Assembly: GCF_000006405.1 (NCBI RefSeq)
Contig: NW_003217134.1
Span: 124,196-156,223 of the forward strand
Direction: 5' to 3'
Source: Perkinsus marinus ATCC 50983
Taxonomy: Eukaryota; Perkinsozoa; Perkinsida; Perkinsidae
Length of the DNA stretch: 32,028 nt
Below are positions 1-10,038 of this stretch, piece after piece. The position numbers and the translations under genes are program-made. The stretch's first letter is position 1; each line of letters starts with the position of its first letter. Below the pieces are notes generated by a model. The model was not told the DNA's origin. It did no database searches and saw only the letters and a program-made list of their open reading frames with translations.

Positions 1-1707
1 AAGGCACTCTACTATCTAGGCACCGCTTTGGAGACGTTTGTTCGCGACTACCATCACATCCAGTTAGTAGTATGTTGGCCCATAGAGGAGTATCATTGAT
101 GTCGTCCATGTCGTGCTCTGACCTCTCTACAGTGCTATGGAGCCGATCCTTACTGGTGGCTCATAGTGGAGTAGAGGATGCTGGCCTCATGCCGGATGTT
201 GAGGCTATTATCAATGATATGCACAGGCGAGGGTGACGAGGTGGTTGTTGCTGTAACTGCTCACGGCCATGTTAGGTTCGATAACCTCCCGTCAGTGCCC
301 GCCCTATTCCGCCTACTAAAAGGGATAGCATTATTACCATACACATCGCCAATCGTTGATACCGTGTTGGATGCTCTAGCCTTGAGCCTTAGTCAGCAAG
401 AAGACTACCTCAGGGGCCAACTCCAGCCCAAGCAAATTAATTTTTTACTATACGCACTGACTAATGATAGTAGGTGCAGAGCGGTCGAACGCAAGAGAGT
501 ATATGTTCGCAGGTCGGGTAAGTGGTATGTGGATGGGCCGTAAGAGGTTCTTGCAGACTATGTTGCCTATAGTTTCCGATCACATCATCGATGGAGCATT
601 ATCGAGGGACGCCGCCGTAAGAGTATGCTGATGGTTGTATGTGGATGGTCAGCCCCCAGGTATCATGTTTCAAGGCTTACGCTAGATCCTGCAGGGCGAG
701 GACAGCTCCCCAGCAGGGTGGTGGTGCCTCTGATGCTGACCTCACTCAGCTGGGTCGAGAGATCATAGCAAGGTGTACACCATGGATCCTCAGAGGTAGT
801 ACTGGGATCATACTGCTAGGTTTTATTCATGTACTTGTTAGTGGTATCTGAGGCCGATACTCTACCTGTTACTTGGCTCACTAACCTTCTATTTGTGTAT
901 TCATCATCATCAGAGACCTGCTATGACCCCCGTACAGAGGCATCAGTAGTAGTGCTTGCTAAAGCGTTGGCTATGCTAGAGAGGCAACTGGATAGAATAC
1001 CCTCAGTGAAAGAAGGAGATATACTATCGTATATGGCCAGACTCGGTATTGTTAATAAGGGTCTACTACAATTTTGTATTAAAAACACTACGCCTTGTGG
1101 AAGGATTATGCGTGCCTTATGCAAGCTAGGGGTCACAGCAGAGGAGTTGGATTCACTTATAGCAAGTCGTACGCCAAGTTGTGAGGCGGACCCTAAGGAC
1201 TGGCTCCTACCGATAGCGATCGCTGTTTTTAATAACACTGATGATGTACTACCATCCGCTGCGATAACTCAGCTTCTGGACTCTCTTGGTACGCTATCTG
1301 ACCTTAGTGATGACGCTCACCTCGGCCTGCATATACTTGCAACTGTTGGTCTCTGTGAAGTGCCTACCCCACTTACCCTCCCGAGTAGCCCCTGGGCAGC
1401 AACAGTAGCTAGCCTTTTGGAGGATCGAGCTGTCACTGGTTTCGCTATGGATAACGGATATACATTACCAGTAGCTTTGCCTCGTGAGAAGGTATCAATA
1501 CGGTTGGTCCAACCTAAGGGCTATGTCCTGGATAGTGGCAGTATGGAAATATCCCTCTCGGCTAAGCATAGAGTACGTGGAGCATGGTTAGCGAAATTGG
1601 GCTGGAGTGAGGTATGCATCCCGATGAAGCAATGGAGTGGTATGGCATCTGATGAAGAACGACTGAAGGCAATTGTGCATGATAAACGTTTCCGAAGTCC
1701 TGCTTGA
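1..1707 (+). CDS. RAP-domain protein, 3' part of gene (partial at window edge)
   Basis: Exon-like open stretches run through this region and end at the TAG/TGA after 1704. The last long exon (about 840-1707, some 290 codons) ends in a RAP-like segment: the block SAKHRVRGAWLAKLGW followed by SEVCIPMKQWSGM and SDEERLKAIVHDKRF matches the RAP pattern of a basic helix, L-x-x-L-G-[FWY]-x-V-x-x-I-P, a Trp and a charged C-terminal helix. Upstream exons (about 120-235, 284-500, 600-640, 720-780) are rich in Leu and Ala helices such as VPALFRLLKGIALLPY, as in the helical repeats that precede RAP domains. Likely introns include 233-283 (gtgacg...gttag). RAP proteins are RNA-binding factors, usually of mitochondria or plastids. 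The 5' end lies outside the window, so a targeting peptide cannot be judged. Family call is good; exact exon borders are less sure. Confidence 0.6.
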
Positions 1708-1767
1708 TGTTTCTGACCCATAGTCTCCTGTGTTAGTAAGGTTAAGTTCATCACGGAATAGTATATT

Positions 1768-2108
1768 ATGCTTGAGGCAGCAGCGAGATGCCTCCTGCTT
1801 CTACTGCGGGGCGGCCTTTTGCCGTTTGTCGAGGAGCACCGTATCAAGGGTAGTGCTACTACCCCACGAAGGCTTGTTGGTGTCCTGGTGCAAACCATGA
1901 TGTATTCGTTGAATCATCGAGGAATAATAATAGCGGTGCTTCGAGAGAACTCATAACTCGTAGTGATATCGATTCACTCCCGGTCCGGGCTTTGACAGCT
2001 CATATCATCACAGGAGGCATACGATTGGGGGAGTTCACTATGCCCATGTGGCATGCCCGAAAGGTCATGACAGAATGCACCTCCATACACCTAGTATTAG
2101 TATGTCAC
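1768..2108 (+). CDS. Possible exons of an unrecognised gene
   Basis: An ATG at 1768 opens a hydrophobic N-terminus (CLLLLLRGGLLPFVEEH). A second frame from about 1890 to 2108 reads convincingly as protein, with blocks such as RELITRSDIDSLPVRALTAH, and ends in TGA. A donor-like gtagtg near 1850 and acceptors around 1920-1945 could join them, but I could not find a phase-consistent splice. It may be the start of the gene continued at 2.2-3.0 kb. No family is recognised. Confidence 0.25.
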
Positions 2109-2239
2109 TGAAGGGCAGTACTATAATGGCTGCAAGTCGAGGCCAGCACTCAGTTATTCTAGCCAAGTATTAGAGACCAACATCCAATAGTGGCCTGATG
2201 AGTCGTACACATCTGACCAGTAGGTCATACCCTAAACTA

Positions 2240-3006
2240 CTCGACTGTGGATACAGCAAGAAGTGCTACCATAGGTGCTTCTGCTCCGGGAGATGCATTG
2301 GTATGCGTGAAGTGTATCTCCGGGCCAGCGGGGAGGGCGATCATCTGTAGAGCTTGTTGTGGTAGTGAGCTCCTAGTCGGCTTGGGTTCGGCTGCACTAT
2401 GACGTTTTTACTGGTATGGTATTGCTACGATGTTCCTATCTCGAATGGATTGAGAGTAACTGTCGATGTACATAGTCGCGTATTATGCTGATTTTTCCTT
2501 ACAGCGGTAGCAGGTGTGAACTCTGATGATCAACCGCTTACAGTGAGCGTTGTGATTGTTGCATGAGGGGTGTGCTCCCTATTGTATTGTCGGTGTAATA
2601 TATCCTCATATGCTGCCCGATATGCATTGCTGTCAGTGAACTATGCTCACCGCCCTTTTGATCCAGCCCGTTGTTATTGAGTTGATCTGTATAAGGCTCC
2701 CCTCAAGTCTTGCTGCCAGTAATGTCCCTAAATCGTTCATCGGTTGTGGCATTAGCATCTTCTCGAGAAGTATCAGATGGATCCTCCTGGGATTGGTTAT
2801 CCACTACTGGCCTGACTATCGCGGCTGTGGTGGCTGTGGTGTCCATCGCGATATATGTTCTCTATCATTATCTATGCTACCGTCATTATAGCGATGACCG
2901 CATTAAGCAGCGTAACGAGGGAGTAGTGAGTATATGCTATCCCTGTACTGCATGGTGGCGGCATCATCATCACCAGCATCGTCGTCGTCGTGATACACAG
3001 GTGTAG
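2240..3006 (+). CDS. Candidate single-pass membrane protein, exons only partly resolved
   Basis: The final open stretch (about 2695-3006, stop TAG) contains a strong transmembrane helix, TIAAVVAVVSIAIYVLYHYL, followed by a basic tail with a run of four His and a run of Arg (HHHHQHRRRR). It therefore looks like the C-terminal part of a type I membrane protein. Upstream, about 2245-2402 reads with two CxxC pairs (VCVKC ... ICRACC), a zinc-ribbon-like or disulfide-rich spacing. A short stretch after an excellent acceptor (tttttccttacag, ending near 2514) reads VAGVNSDDQPLTVSVVIVA. Whether these belong to one transcript is not proven. No family is recognised; the call rests on hydropathy and splice-like borders. 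Confidence 0.3.
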
Positions 3007-3142
3007 AGGATCCACGTCGATGAGTGCATACACTCTCAGCATGTCAGGCCGTCAATGACACCCAGTCTGATTCCAAGTCTGCATCTCATGAAAGAAAACC
3101 AGCAGCAGTAGTCTACGATATCGCGACCTGTTGATAGCTGCA

Positions 3143-3455
3143 GTCTATGTGCACAGACCACTCCTGAAGCACTTGAGAGGGTTCGCCAAGACTTGATACC
3201 ATTCGCAGAGGAGAAGTGTGCCGTCGGTGCTCTTTCCTACCTCAATGATGACAGCATAATTACGGATTGTATCGCTACGTAGGTTGAACAGTAGTGCTAC
3301 ATTCTGGAGTTATACATAGATATGATTACGATGCTAATGCTGCAATCATTGCCTTACGAGCTTGGCTCACCTTCCGTTATCCCAAGCTTGACAAGGAGCC
3401 TCCTACGAAGTGGACAGTAGAGCATGCTAATCCCCTGGACTCTTGTGCTAAGTGA
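3143..3455 (+). CDS. CRAL-TRIO N-terminal-like fragment
   Basis: Two exons join cleanly across a 43-nt intron (about 3279-3321, gtaggt...acatag). The first reads through CAQTTPEALERVRQDL and LSYLNDDSIITDCIAT. The second reads YDYDANAAIIALRAWLTFRY and ends at TGA 3453-3455. The pattern of Asp-Asp, a helix, Y-D-x-x-x-A and a Leu-Trp-x-x-[FW]-R resembles the CRAL_TRIO_N helical domain that precedes Sec14 lipid-binding domains. No lipid-binding domain follows, so this is either a short protein, the end of a mis-modelled gene, or a decayed copy. The 5' exon(s) and start codon were not identified. Confidence 0.35.
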
Positions 3456-3483
3456 CGAGATTCACTCCTGCAATATAAATATA

Positions 3484-3519
3484 ACGATAACATTAATATG
3501 ATATACGATAACATTAATA
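3484..3519. repeat. 15-bp direct repeat, two copies
   Basis: acgataacattaata occurs at 3484-3498 and again at 3505-3519, in an AT-rich spacer between the plus-strand fragment ending at 3455 and the minus-strand stop near 3523. Confidence 0.7.
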
Positions 3520-3522
3520 ATA

Positions 3523-3735
3523 TTATAGGAATTCAGTAGTATTTTGATACACACGTATCACGTTCAGATCACTGTATGCTTCGAGACGCCGGTTCTCATT
3601 ATCATCATCACGCCAGTTCACCCCGCTATCCAGGAAGTTGTTCCATGAGAAAGGAAACACCCCTCTTCGTTTTAGAGCAACTCCTGCTGCTGCCGCCGCG
3701 GTGGACGGCATTGAGATACCTATGCGGAGGTAGAC
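3523..3735 (-). pseudogene. Subtilase-like C-terminal exon or fragment
   Basis: On the minus strand an open frame follows an acceptor-like dinucleotide (CT at 3736-3737 on the plus strand). It begins VYLRIGISMPSTAAAAAGVA and ends VYQNTTEFL before TAA. The block GISMPSTAAAAAG resembles the subtilisin catalytic-serine motif G-T-S-M-[AS]-x-P-x-x-A-G, with Ser in the expected place but Ile for Thr and no Pro where one is usual. The remaining C-terminal sequence has the length expected after that motif. I found no Asp or His catalytic motif upstream on this strand before about 4.2 kb, so this is probably a fragment or a decayed gene. It could also be a coincidental antisense frame. Confidence 0.3.
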
Positions 3736-3739
3736 CTGT

Positions 3740-5364
3740 CATCATCATCCCATGAGAGAAGAGCTCGTATATCTCTCAGTATCTCCCGTGCAACTATCGT
3801 GGATGCATCCTTCGACCATAGTAGCGAGTTTGACGATAGCATCAGTTCTGCTGTTCGATTAGCATCACTACAATTTGACTAATTTCTAATTCAGTGCCAT
3901 CATGTCATGTTTGATTCTCATCTCCGATGAGAGATGTCGTCTAGAGATTTCCAACGATGAGTGTGTGTAGTGAACAGTATTAATCACCAGAACTCAACTC
4001 ACAGAGAGTCGTTGAGGACACTTAGTCTTCAATTTGGACTTATGAGTTTAGTAACTAAGAGTAGCGCTAGCTTACCCTGGAATGCTAGCAACATGAATAC
4101 GCCTACTAGAATCGATTCTGAATTGACCCACAATTGATTCGATCAACATGGGGTTTGTCTTGAAGTCGTATCAGCTAGCGAGTCGCGGAGATAGCAATGT
4201 GGGGAATTGAAGTATGAGAGCCACAGTTTCGATGTCCAATTGATACTGCAAATGTGCCGTCGTCCATGGGTTTGATATTTCTTCTATGTGCAGGTCAAGT
4301 TCGTTTTGTGAAACTGAGTAGTTACACTTTCTCCGCACGTTCAATAGTTGCCGGGTCAGAAAATGCCTGCTATAGCGCGTCATCATGTTCATGTTGTTGA
4401 CTGCTTATAAAGCCACTTCCTTACACGCATCATATGCGTGGAACAGGATGCTCCTATAAGCATTCGAGCTGGAAGTTCTGAGACGAGATTGATTGTCCAA
4501 ACTCCGAGATCGACTCTATTGACTCGAACTCTCCATGTACTTCTGGCTTTCGGAAGGCGAGTCATCTTCCCGTTTCGGATTCGGGTTTCCACCAACTTAG
4601 CGCGTCTTAGAGATAGCGACGGTTCCAAGAACCAACTCAATGATTAAAAGATAAAATGACTGGTCATTGATCATTGTTAAGGCAGCCATCATGGTAAGTA
4701 TGGTCAACCTTTGCTTATGGCCGATCCAATCAGTATAGCAGGTAAGGGGGACCTTATGTGAGCAGTCGCTGAGAAGGATAGTGTGCCGTGAAGGCCCTGG
4801 CTCGCTATGTTCTGGTGTTTTTTTGTCGTGTTGGTTGCAGCACTCTGCAACTCTATGTGTGTTTTTATTGTTGAATTTACCTACTTGCTTTTGCTGGGTT
4901 CTAACTGACACCAGCGGGGCAAGGCTTATAGTCTTAGCACCAGGATATGTATGAATTTCTATACTCTACTTTCAATTCATGTCGTTAATAGTCGTGATGA
5001 ATTCGCTCATCCTTATATGATGATAAAAGATCTACTATACGGATGATTGACATCATCCTTGGGTGCATCTTGTAGTGTATCTTATTCTACCATGTGTTAC
5101 TGTTGCTCACCGTGGCCTTGGAAAGGGCACCAAACCCTACTCCATATCATATAGTATTGTATGTTATATTGTGTTGGTGTTGTTTCATTGTTCATGTAGT
5201 AGTGGTGATCAACGATCGACGGGATAATGCTTGAAAACTGATGATTGCGGCATCTCTTACCTGCTCACTACTAACTTAGTCAAAAGTTTCAATACAACCA
5301 GTTGGGTTATGTTGTTAATGGAGGTCTAAGAGGTCTATGGGTATAGTCTTATATTCATCAGCTG
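3740..5364. other. Region without a recognised gene
   Basis: Open frames here are short and overlap on both strands. The longest, on the minus strand at 4597-4911 (104 codons), has a hydrophobic stretch (TMINDQSFYLLIIELVLG) but no family resemblance or convincing splice partners. I see no RNA gene or clear repeat. Confidence 0.5.
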
Positions 5365-8300
5365 ATGCAAACTGGATCTGAGAATTACACTAAAGAGTTG
5401 GTCGACACAGAGGCGAGTCCAGAGACAGAGGTTAGTGAGAGCAGTAACAAGGCAGCAGTGGGAGGACTCTCGCCGTATGCTGACTCGTCAAGAGGGACTG
5501 CCAGAAAAGGGCAGCGTGGCAAGTTGGCTGACAAATCCCGCCCGGTGGGATGGGTCTTGGAGCTGTTACCTTCTAGCGGTCGATTGGGGGCCAAACATAT
5601 ACATTGTTGCTCTTCCCAGGAGCTACCGGTGTTGAACAAGGCAATGAAGACTCCCATGTTCGAATGTGGTTACGATAAGTCCATGCAGACTTCCAAGTCG
5701 TTGAAGGCTTTCCAGAAAGAACTTGGTAGCAACAAGACAGATTTCGGCCGGTGTTTTGCAAACTGCGAGCTTGCTTGTCAGCTCTGGCAACTTACAACTT
5801 GGAACTTGCTAGGAGACGCCTTAATAAACTTGATGCTAATATAAAAGAGGTTAACTCAGGAAGGCGTGCCATGATGAATGTAACATAGGGAATCAGGGAA
5901 CCACCATATGACTGTCAGGCTGCATCAAAAAGGCGGGGGGCGCCCTCACTGAGAGTTGGCAGGCTCCAAGACAATCTCGATACGGCGTCGCAGAGGCTCA
6001 ATGTGATGAACAAAGCCAACGATAAGCTAAGGAATGGGATAGTGAATGCGAGGTGGGATGTTACGTCAGCTGGAGGTCCTACACTCCTGGTGTTTTCAGA
6101 ATAAAACGGAAGAGCATGATCGGTAGCCTGAGGAAGTTGAAGGCTGAACTGGCCCGGAGTAGGGCGACACTAGGGAAGGCCACGATGGGAGCTGTTGATG
6201 ATGATAGAGAGTCGCGTAATACTCGTTGTATGAGTCCTGTGATGATACCATGTTTACCAGGCATGAAACAACACTCCACGCGCCTGTTGAAGAATGAGCT
6301 CGAAGCCGAAAAAGACGAGGCGTACAAGATGGTAGGGACTTTCGAGGTAACGAATAATTGAAAACTCGATTGATGCACGATGAATGGTATGACGTCGTAT
6401 ATGTATTTATTCACCTCAGACCTCACGACAACAGCTGGAGCACCATCGCAGCAAAGGCAAGACTGGTTGCAACTCCACGAGTAAATCGACAGGCAATCGA
6501 CATGGAAGCATTGTAGGGCGGTTTGAGGGTCCTAGAAGAGCATTGCTTGTAGTTGGCCGAGGGGGAAGCTAACTACTCCGAGACTGTGCTCCAATGCCAT
6601 ATAGTAAAGTTGGCCCTTCTGAATGCCATACAGAGGAAACATATACAAGAACACGAGGCAAGGCAAGAGTATATACTGGAAGCCTTTAGGGTCATGGAAG
6701 AGAGTGAGAGTATTGGCCTCCCTATCCAATAGAATGTATAAGTAAGGTGCTAATCTATCAAGTATAGAGGAGATTATCCGCGAACTCGTGAAGTCCGACA
6801 GGCTTTGTTACAGCATGTCGCAGTAGTGATAAAAGGGTTGGTATACAATTACGTGATACTTGCAGTTATAAGGCGGACCTTGATAATCAAACAGATGATC
6901 TGATAGATAGGAACAAGATGCTGGTGGAGTTTTTACAATGGCATCAGCGCCAAGAACAGGAGGCTGAGATTAATAGCACGCAGCCTAGAACCCCGGTCGG
7001 TGATATGTTATCGAGGATTAGTATTTTACCTGACGTAGGCGTTGGCCCTCCTCTCTTCCGAGATCACTAAATGTAAATCAACGATCACTGATGGGAATAT
7101 TAAATCCCAGGTCATTATCGATTTGGTAGTAGATTGAACACACTATTATGAGGAAAACCAGAGTGATACTTTACAGTTGGAAAATCGCATTGAACCCAAA
7201 GCCAATGAAGTGCTGGAGAAGTTGGGGGAATTCCTCCGGTGGGTGGAGGGAATATTCATCAAAGATCAACGCCTCCTGTTGTAGGCAAATCTCTTTCGAA
7301 TGGGAGCCATTCCCAGGACTACTTTCTATAGTGGATGTGTTAGATCGGATCACCAAGGCGAGTCAATAGGATATGTAGTAGCAGTGTATCAGCTTGACAG
7401 ATCTTCCTCCTCTTCCCGGAATACTTACCTGATGACTGTCCATTCAAAAGGCCTATGTTGGCCACCGAAGAGGCTGATGATGAAGAAGTGCCAGAAGATG
7501 AGGGAGAAGGATACTCGAGATCACCATCTACTGCATTAGACGAAGGTAGCGGTCCGATGATGCAGTCGTGCTGTTGAGTACAGCATCATCCAAATCAGAG
7601 CCTAATAAGAGGGCAGATCTCGAGCGCCAATCATCGAAAGACAGCGTCGTCTCTCGACAAGAGCCTAAGAAGAAAAAGAGGGGAAGGATTATCAGGATCC
7701 CTACTCAGTTGTTGCCATCGGCTGAATCGGATGATCATGACTCTCTAGGTTTGATCCCTTTCTCCATGGATCAGTGCTTCTTATGTTCTCGTTTGCTCTC
7801 AAGTCACTCAGGAGACTCCACTAACATGCGAAGAGGTACGCAGGCATCTGATGGAGATCTCATCGGCTCGAAGGCATAAGTTTGGGGCCAAGGGTTGGAG
7901 CTTCGATGATATTCGTAATCCGAATGGTGATGAGTGTAATCGTCATTGTGTATATATCAGAAGAGGACGATGATGCGGAAGAGGAAAAAGCAACGACTGA
8001 AGCGAAGGCTGCCAGTGAAAGAGAATCAGCAGCTGAGGCAGAAGAACCATCACCTGAAGAAGGGCCACCAGCTGAACCAACAAGTTCTCGGGAAGGAGAG
8101 GACACAGTAGGGAAGGGTATGGCCATACCGAGGTAGCAGCTACGTTCTTCCTAGGCTCGGGTGAAACGGAGTTATACTCATGGTGGAGATATTGACAGAG
8201 CTGCCGACCCACAGGACTTCCCTGAGCGTCCCGACGTGCGTGGTCTGCCTCGGTAGGCTGGGTAATATAGTCATCCTCAGTCCCGCCATGGAGGGTCTCG

Positions 8301-8918
8301 ATCCTTGCGGAGTATTCGGACGTTCGCCGGAGAGCCTCAGCAAGCTACTGATCAGACCCCGCTGAAGGTTGAAGTGCCAGAGGTAGATCATAGTGCTAGG
8401 AGGGTTACCAGAGTGTATCAGGTATCGCACTCCCCTGATGCTGCTGCTGATGAGCAGTCCGTTGATACAGCAGGAGAGGAGCGAGCTCCAGCTGGTCCAG
8501 TCGCAGCCTCCGAGGCTGAAGAATTACAGCAGTTCATGGCAGACGAACTGAGCCCAGCGGAGTCGTTCACAGTATGTTGCAACTTGGACAAGTCGTTGTC
8601 AGTATCTACCCAGGACACTTTCGAAGAGGATCAACCCGACTCCCCATTATCTGAATCAATGCCATCAGTAGACGATGGCATGGTAGAGGAGGAGGCTCCA
8701 ACTGGCGCGCTGGCAGCCCCTCAGACTGAAGATCCAGAACTCATGACAGATCAGCTAATGTCAGAGGAACCGAGTCTAGCGGAGCCGCTCACCGTAGGTT
8801 ACATCCCTCTCATGTCATAGTCTGTATTACCCAGGAGACTCTTGATGAGATTCAACCCGACTCCCCATCGGCTGACTCGGTGCCATCAGTAGACGATGGG
8901 GGAGAGGAACATACATGA
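5365..8918 (+). CDS. Outer-dynein-arm docking-complex-like coiled-coil protein
   Basis: A chain of exons reads as long charged coiled coil. Recognisable blocks in order: LATYNLELARRRLNKLDANI (about 5785-5845), LQDNLDTASQRLNVMNKAND then KLRNGIVNAR (5960-6050), SLRKLKAELARSRATLGKA (about 6120-6190), NELEAEKDEAYKM (about 6295-6330), EYILEAFRVMEESESIGLP (about 6670-6720), then IEEIIRELVKSD and YKADLDNQTDDLIDRNKML (6770-6920). This order, a D-x-x-x-x-x-x-N-x-x-x-x-x-N-x-x-L-R-x-x-I helix, then a helix ending A-F...I, then a I-E-E-x-I-x-x-x-[IL] segment, matches the CCDC63/CCDC114/ODA1 family that attaches outer dynein arms to axonemal doublets. Typical introns: 6052-6099 and 6346-6421. The last 1.2 kb encodes an acidic, Glu-Ala-Pro-rich, internally repeated tail not usual in the family. 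The ATG at 5365 is a guess and N-terminal exon choice is uncertain. Confidence 0.5.
8461..8918 (+). repeat. Tandem duplication of acidic exon plus its intron
   Basis: Two related protein blocks lie in tandem: EERAPAGPVAASEAEE ... LSPAESFT and EEEAPTGALAAPQTED ... PSLAEPLT. Each is followed by an intron at the same place, 8572-8613 (42 nt, gtatgt...acccag) and 8794-8834 (41 nt, gtaggt...acccag). The next exons again match: DTFEEDQPDSPLSESMPSVD and ETLDEIQPDSPSADSVPSVD. The first intron is a multiple of three without stops, so it hides inside an open frame. The duplicated unit therefore contained exon, intron and exon together. Confidence 0.65.
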
Positions 8919-9123
8919 CCATGACACATCAGTGCTTCATTATGGGTTAGAACTGTTGTGTTTCCTGGAGTAAAAATGATATTACCAATAATTTAAGACT
9001 CCGCTTCGGCCCGCTTTGGATAATCTGTTCATACTACTTATAACAAGACGCCGACGGCTGTCTAGAGACACTGTTGTACATCAATCATGAGCAAAGTAGA
9101 GAACCATAGATACTGGATGTACT

Positions 9124-9290
9124 ATGGTGGCAGTCTTGTTTTTGCCTTTGTTGCTCCAATCGCTAACGGCTAACCCATTGTACATCTCATTGTACACAAA
9201 CAAAGGTATGATCAGGAAGATCATCAGTCATATCACTTAAGAGCCTGGCTACCGTATATCATATGTACGCTGCCTATACTCCGGTTATTG
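9124..9290 (+). CDS. Possible small secreted protein
   Basis: The ATG at 9124 opens a textbook signal peptide, MVAVLFLPLLLQSLTA, followed by NPLYISLYTNK. A donor-like gtatga lies at about 9207 and an acceptor (cacttaag) at about 9240. If spliced, the product would add EPGYRISYVRC and LYSGY and stop, giving a peptide of about 44 residues. No family is recognised, the frame is short, and no polyadenylation or start context was used. A second ATG at 9087 in another frame also reads hydrophobically, so the call is tentative. Confidence 0.3.
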
Positions 9291-9508
9291 AGTTATAGTG
9301 AGGCAATCGATGATATACTATGATCGGCCTAATACCATCTCTGGATACCTTTCTTGGTTGGCTCTCCTAACCGTGAGGGCCTTGAGCAAGGACCTTTATG
9401 TTCGGAGTGATAGCCTCCACCGGTGACAAACGGGTACCAGACATGAGTTGACTGGTCGAGAGCGAGCAGAGAGATGCATGGCCCTCTCCCTTCTTGAGCA
9501 TCATACTA

Positions 9509-9804
9509 CAAGGTGTCCCAACAAACATGGGCTTTTTCGAATGACTTTCCGTTGAACATTCAGAAAAATCCCATACCATTCGAAAGCTTTTGTGAAGGGG
9601 GAGAAATTTAATTTTCACGCTCGTCAAAGAATTGCTTATAATGGAACAGGTCGCGCTTGCTGTTATTTCACTCGAGTAATGAACATATAACTGCCTTCTT
9701 TTCACAGCTTTGAAACACAGCCTTTTTCAGAGCTAGCGGAAAGGCTATGATATCGATAATCTTAGTGACTAAGACACAGTATGCAGTTTTCTCTGGACAC
9801 CCTG
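9509..9804. mobile_element. MITE-like element, mariner/Tc1-type ends with TA target duplication
   Basis: The left end begins CAAGGTGTCCCAACAAAC; the right end, read on the other strand, begins CAGGGTGTCCAGAGAAAAC. They form an imperfect terminal inverted repeat of about 18 bp sharing GGTGTCC. Both ends are flanked directly by TA (9507-9508 and 9805-9806), the target duplication of the IS630-Tc1-mariner superfamily. The element is 296 bp long and shows no transposase, so it fits a non-autonomous MITE. The minus-strand frames that cross it are probably chance. Superfamily assignment rests on TSD and end sequence only. Confidence 0.55.
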
Positions 9805-10038
9805 TATCATTCTTAAAAACAGAAGGCTGGATTACATGCCATCTAATGGAAGCCTGCCAGGAGGTTGGAGAGAATTTACTCTTGTCGGTAGTATCGGAAT
9901 GGGAAGGGGGGTCAGCTAGCAGGCTATGAGTGGACTGACGGAGGCCCCTCTGTCGCAACTGTTATTATCATCGTCGTAGATGTTCTAATCGAGCCTCCTT
10001 CTCCTGTATAGATACCTCCCTCTCATCGCACTAAGTTT

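Noticed and set aside
4597-4911. 104-codon minus-strand frame with a hydrophobic C-terminus
   Set aside because: No splice partners, no family resemblance, and frames of this length occur by chance in this composition.
6532-6729. Minus-strand frame resembling a small hydrophobic protein
   Set aside because: It is the antisense of a well-supported coiled-coil exon of the docking-complex-like gene.
7860-8212. Ser- and Leu-rich minus-strand frames
   Set aside because: They are complements of the acidic Glu-Ala-rich tail on the plus strand.
9367-9958. Two long minus-strand frames (112 and 96 codons)
   Set aside because: They overlap the TA-flanked element and its ends, and read as low-quality protein; probably chance frames.
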